Positions 62,118 through 64,000 of a stretch of DNA of 64,000 nt are shown piece by piece. Origin of the DNA: Paenibacillus stellifer (lineage in GTDB: Bacteria; Bacillota; Bacilli; Paenibacillales; Paenibacillaceae); NCBI RefSeq assembly GCF_000758685.1, contig NZ_CP009286.1, positions 92,501 through 156,500 on the forward strand, in the 5' to 3' direction. Position 1 is the stretch's first letter, and each line of letters opens with the position of its first letter. Made by a program: the position numbers and the translations under genes. A model generated the notes under the pieces. The model ran no database searches, was not told the origin of the DNA, and saw only the letters and a list, made by a program, of their open reading frames with translations.

Positions 62118-62233
62118 AGAGTAATTCCTCCCGTGACAAGCTTCTACGGGATGTATATGTTGGCATCGGCCGTAATATTAGCTAAAATTAAACTGGGTTT
62201 GCCCGAAGCATAAGGAAAGGGAGGGAGCGCGGT

Positions 62234-62746
62234 ATGAGCATGGAAGACAAGCAGCCGGAAGGCAAGAAGCAGATTGCTTTAAATATTGTGAACGCGAAGA
62301 GCAAGCATAAAGGATTTGGAGCTGGCTCGATCGATCTGAACAACGTGTCTCCCGTCATTATTGACGACGGCGAAGCCGTAATCGATATCGGCGCGATGCA
62401 TGCCAAGAGCAAGGTAGAGCGCGGCATCAAGTTCACCCCGAACCGGGAGGAAGTGCCCGGGGGAAGACAGGTCTGGGTAGTCTGGGTCGCAGTGGAACGG
62501 ACGCCGGAGGGCCAGCATTACGCAGGGCTTACCGCCTGCGAAATGTGGATTGACAGCGAAGCGAAGCGGGGATGGAAGATTCTGGCTGACCATGTGAACA
62601 GGCTGGACCGGGCACTGAAGCGGCGGATTGACGTCGCAGGGCTCGAATCAAGGGAGAAAGCTGCGCTGAAATCGCTGCTCATGTCCCACAACGAAGACTG
62701 GTGGAATGACTCGCCCGAAGAGCTGAAGCAGGCTCTGGAGGGCTGA
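62234..62746 (+). CDS. ywhD: YwhD family protein
   Basis: 170 residues, AAAGGGAGGG upstream. NIVNAKSKHKGFGAGSIDLN, VSPVIIDDGEAVIDIGAMHA and WWNDSPEELKQALEG match YwhD of B. subtilis. Function not established in detail. It is divergent from the M1 peptidase gene. Confidence 0.9.
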   Translation: MSMEDKQPEGKKQIALNIVNAKSKHKGFGAGSIDLNNVSPVIIDDGEAVIDIGAMHAKSKVERGIKFTPNREEVPGGRQVWVVWVAVERTPEGQHYAGLTACEMWIDSEAKRGWKILADHVNRLDRALKRRIDVAGLESREKAALKSLLMSHNEDWWNDSPEELKQALEG

Positions 62747-62769
62747 AGATGCGCTCCCTGTAGACACAA

Positions 62770-62816
62770 AGGCACCGCGGATTCCTTGAAGGTCAAGGAA
62801 CGCGGTGCCTTTTTTT
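62770..62816 (+). terminator. ywhD terminator
   Basis: AGGCACCGCG (62770-62779), TTCCTTG / CAAGGAA inner stem, CGCGGTGCCT, then TTTTTTT. Very strong. Confidence 0.95.
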
Positions 62817-62898
62817 GAAGGGAGGTGCACTGAGACAGGAAGCCTGTGCGGCGCGCCCGTCCTATGTAATGCGGCTGCCTGTCGTGGTTACAGCCGGA

Positions 62899-63378
62899 CT
62901 AGCGGCCGCTTCCCAGCTTGCGCTTCAGCTGGCTGACTCTGGCCTGGCTGATGCCGAGCAATTCGGCCAGCTCTTTCTGGTTGGCTTCGGGATGCTCCAG
63001 CATCATCTGCTCCAGCCGTTCACGGAGCTCATCCGATTTGGTCCGTTTTCTGCTTCCGCCAAGGGCATCGGTCTCAGCGGACGCGGACTCTCCCTCATCC
63101 GGCTGGCCGGCCGGTGAATACGATTCAGAACCCGGATTCGTCAGTTCGCCAAGGCAGCGGCTGCAAATGAATTGATCCTTGAAATAGGTAACGTTGTCCA
63201 GACTTCTGCAGAAGGTGCATTCGGTCGAGGTGTATTTCCGCAATACGATGATGTGATCGTCCAAAATAAAAAACTCGATAGGATCCCCGATTTCGATATT
63301 GCGTGTCATGCGGATTTCTACGGGAACTACAATGCGTCCAAGGTTGTCCAAACTTCGGATCATGCCTGTATCCTTCAT
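62899..63378 (-). CDS. AbrB-like regulator with zinc ribbon and C-terminal HTH
   Basis: 159 residues in three parts: residues 1-48, an AbrB/SpoVT looped-hinge domain (GMIRSLDNLGRIVVPVEIRM); 53-80, a zinc ribbon (CTFCRSLD ... CSRC); 125-155, an HTH (ANQKELAELLGISQARVSQL). A Gly/Ser/Glu linker separates the last two. AbrB-type proteins control transition-state genes; the additional HTH is unusual. Immediately upstream lies a short AT-rich region. Confidence 0.8.
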   Translation of the reverse strand: MKDTGMIRSLDNLGRIVVPVEIRMTRNIEIGDPIEFFILDDHIIVLRKYTSTECTFCRSLDNVTYFKDQFICSRCLGELTNPGSESYSPAGQPDEGESASAETDALGGSRKRTKSDELRERLEQMMLEHPEANQKELAELLGISQARVSQLKRKLGSGR

Positions 63379-63460
63379 CCCATGTCCCTCTTTTGCTTCT
63401 TCAGATTTGGTTGTTTTTAATGATTATAGCAGTAATTGGTTATGAAGATAAGGGGGGTAA

Positions 63461-64000
63461 TCAAAAGATGAAGGGGGGTAAATTATAGGTAAAATGGACT
63501 TTCTGCTCTTTCACAAACGATGTCCATTCAAATGAAAGCGCATCCCCCTCCCGTCCGGCATAGCTGAGCCCGTCGCCGGGATAGTCGATCTCGGTATCCG
63601 GGTAAGCCTCCAGCCACGCCTGATCCTCCGCGCTTAAGAGTTCACGGTACAGCGTAACGCTGTGGCCAGTCCTGCGGTCAATCAGGATTAAGGTTCCTTT
63701 TTGGAACGTCCGTACAAGTAAAAAGTCTGTATCCACAGCCTCCACTGCATAGGCATCATCGATGCCGGTTATGTCCGCCAGATTGTATGTTTTATAAATA
63801 TGGCCGTCCGGATTGACAAGTCTTAAGGTGGTCCCGCCCATCATCACCAGGTTGCCCTGAAAGGCAAAGACATCCTCCTTGAGGCCGTACATGCGGGGGT
63901 TCCAGTAATGGGTGACGGCCTGGCGGATGACGGAGCCTTCCGTGATGAGCAGGCGCCAGCGGGTATTGCTTAAGTGGGGCTCTCCGCTGACATTATGGAT
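63461..64000 (-). CDS. Unknown protein, cut by window edge
   Basis: The frame is open from 64000 to the stop at 63461 (179 residues visible). DVFAFQGNLVMMGGTTLRLV, then DTDFLLVRTFQKGTLILIDR suggest beta-propeller-like blades. No family assigned; the true start lies beyond the window. Its end is 83 bases before the AbrB-like start. Confidence 0.5.
   Translation of the reverse strand: MHNVSGEPHLSNTRWRLLITEGSVIRQAVTHYWNPRMYGLKEDVFAFQGNLVMMGGTTLRLVNPDGHIYKTYNLADITGIDDAYAVEAVDTDFLLVRTFQKGTLILIDRRTGHSVTLYRELLSAEDQAWLEAYPDTEIDYPGDGLSYAGREGDALSFEWTSFVKEQKVHFTYNLPPFIF

Overview
The window reads as the chromosome of a spore-forming Firmicute, most likely Paenibacillus. The evidence is the gene order guaB-dacA-pdxS-pdxT-serS-tRNA-Ser followed by tadA (the order found near oriC in Bacillales), a SspP-type spore protein, YwhD, an AbrB-like regulator, a sporulation-type orphan histidine kinase, and two cell-wall hydrolase genes each preceded by a c-di-AMP riboswitch. 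Many starts are GTG or TTG with strong AGGAGG-type ribosome binding sites. All assignments come from reading the sequence and remembering protein families; no search was run.

1 to about 35.9 kb: a nearly complete temperate phage whose integrase end is cut by the left window edge. Order: integrase start and CI-like repressor (minus strand); Cro-like regulator, excisionase-like protein and KilAC/YoqD antirepressor; replication module (DnaD-like replisome organizer containing six near-helical-turn repeats that look like an origin, and a DnaC-like loader); about 20 small genes (zinc-ribbon proteins, HNH nucleases, YopX, ABA-sandwich proteins, a beta-helix repeat protein, a GNAT/Mom-like protein) punctuated by three copies of a conserved intergenic element; a sigma-like late regulator; then the rightward late operon: HNH, terminase small and large, portal, ClpP-type protease, HK97-fold capsid, connectors, DUF3383 sheath and DUF3277 tube (so a contractile tail), chaperones, tape measure, baseplate hub, plug, spike, gp25-like, gpJ-like, fibre, XkdW/XkdX, and a lysis cassette of holin, M15 endolysin and second holin. 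The right end holds minus-strand genes (an Ltp-type superinfection-exclusion protein, a hypothetical, an XRE regulator) and a plus-strand XRE-like gene.

36 to 43 kb: host housekeeping genes guaB (GMP synthesis), dacA (peptidoglycan), pdxST (pyridoxal phosphate), serS and tRNA-Ser(UGA), each with visible promoters or terminators. 42.4 to 46.2 kb: a frameshifted LysR regulator and a D-2-hydroxyacid dehydrogenase, probably once divergent neighbours, now separated by an IS110/IS1111-type element with a long, structured 3' noncoding end.

46.4 to 64 kb: small and hypothetical host genes, a lipoprotein, acetyltransferases, tadA, a dense cluster of DnaA boxes upstream of a PAS histidine kinase, rluF, a decayed flavodoxin-ferredoxin gene, motAB, a pterin carbinolamine dehydratase, two riboswitch-controlled NlpC/P60 hydrolases, a membrane protein with an M1 metallopeptidase, YwhD, an AbrB-zinc-HTH regulator and a partial unknown gene.

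The items most worth following are the DnaA-box cluster at 49.4 kb, the repeated phage intergenic element, the intragenic replication repeats, and the IS110-family element with its candidate guide RNA region.
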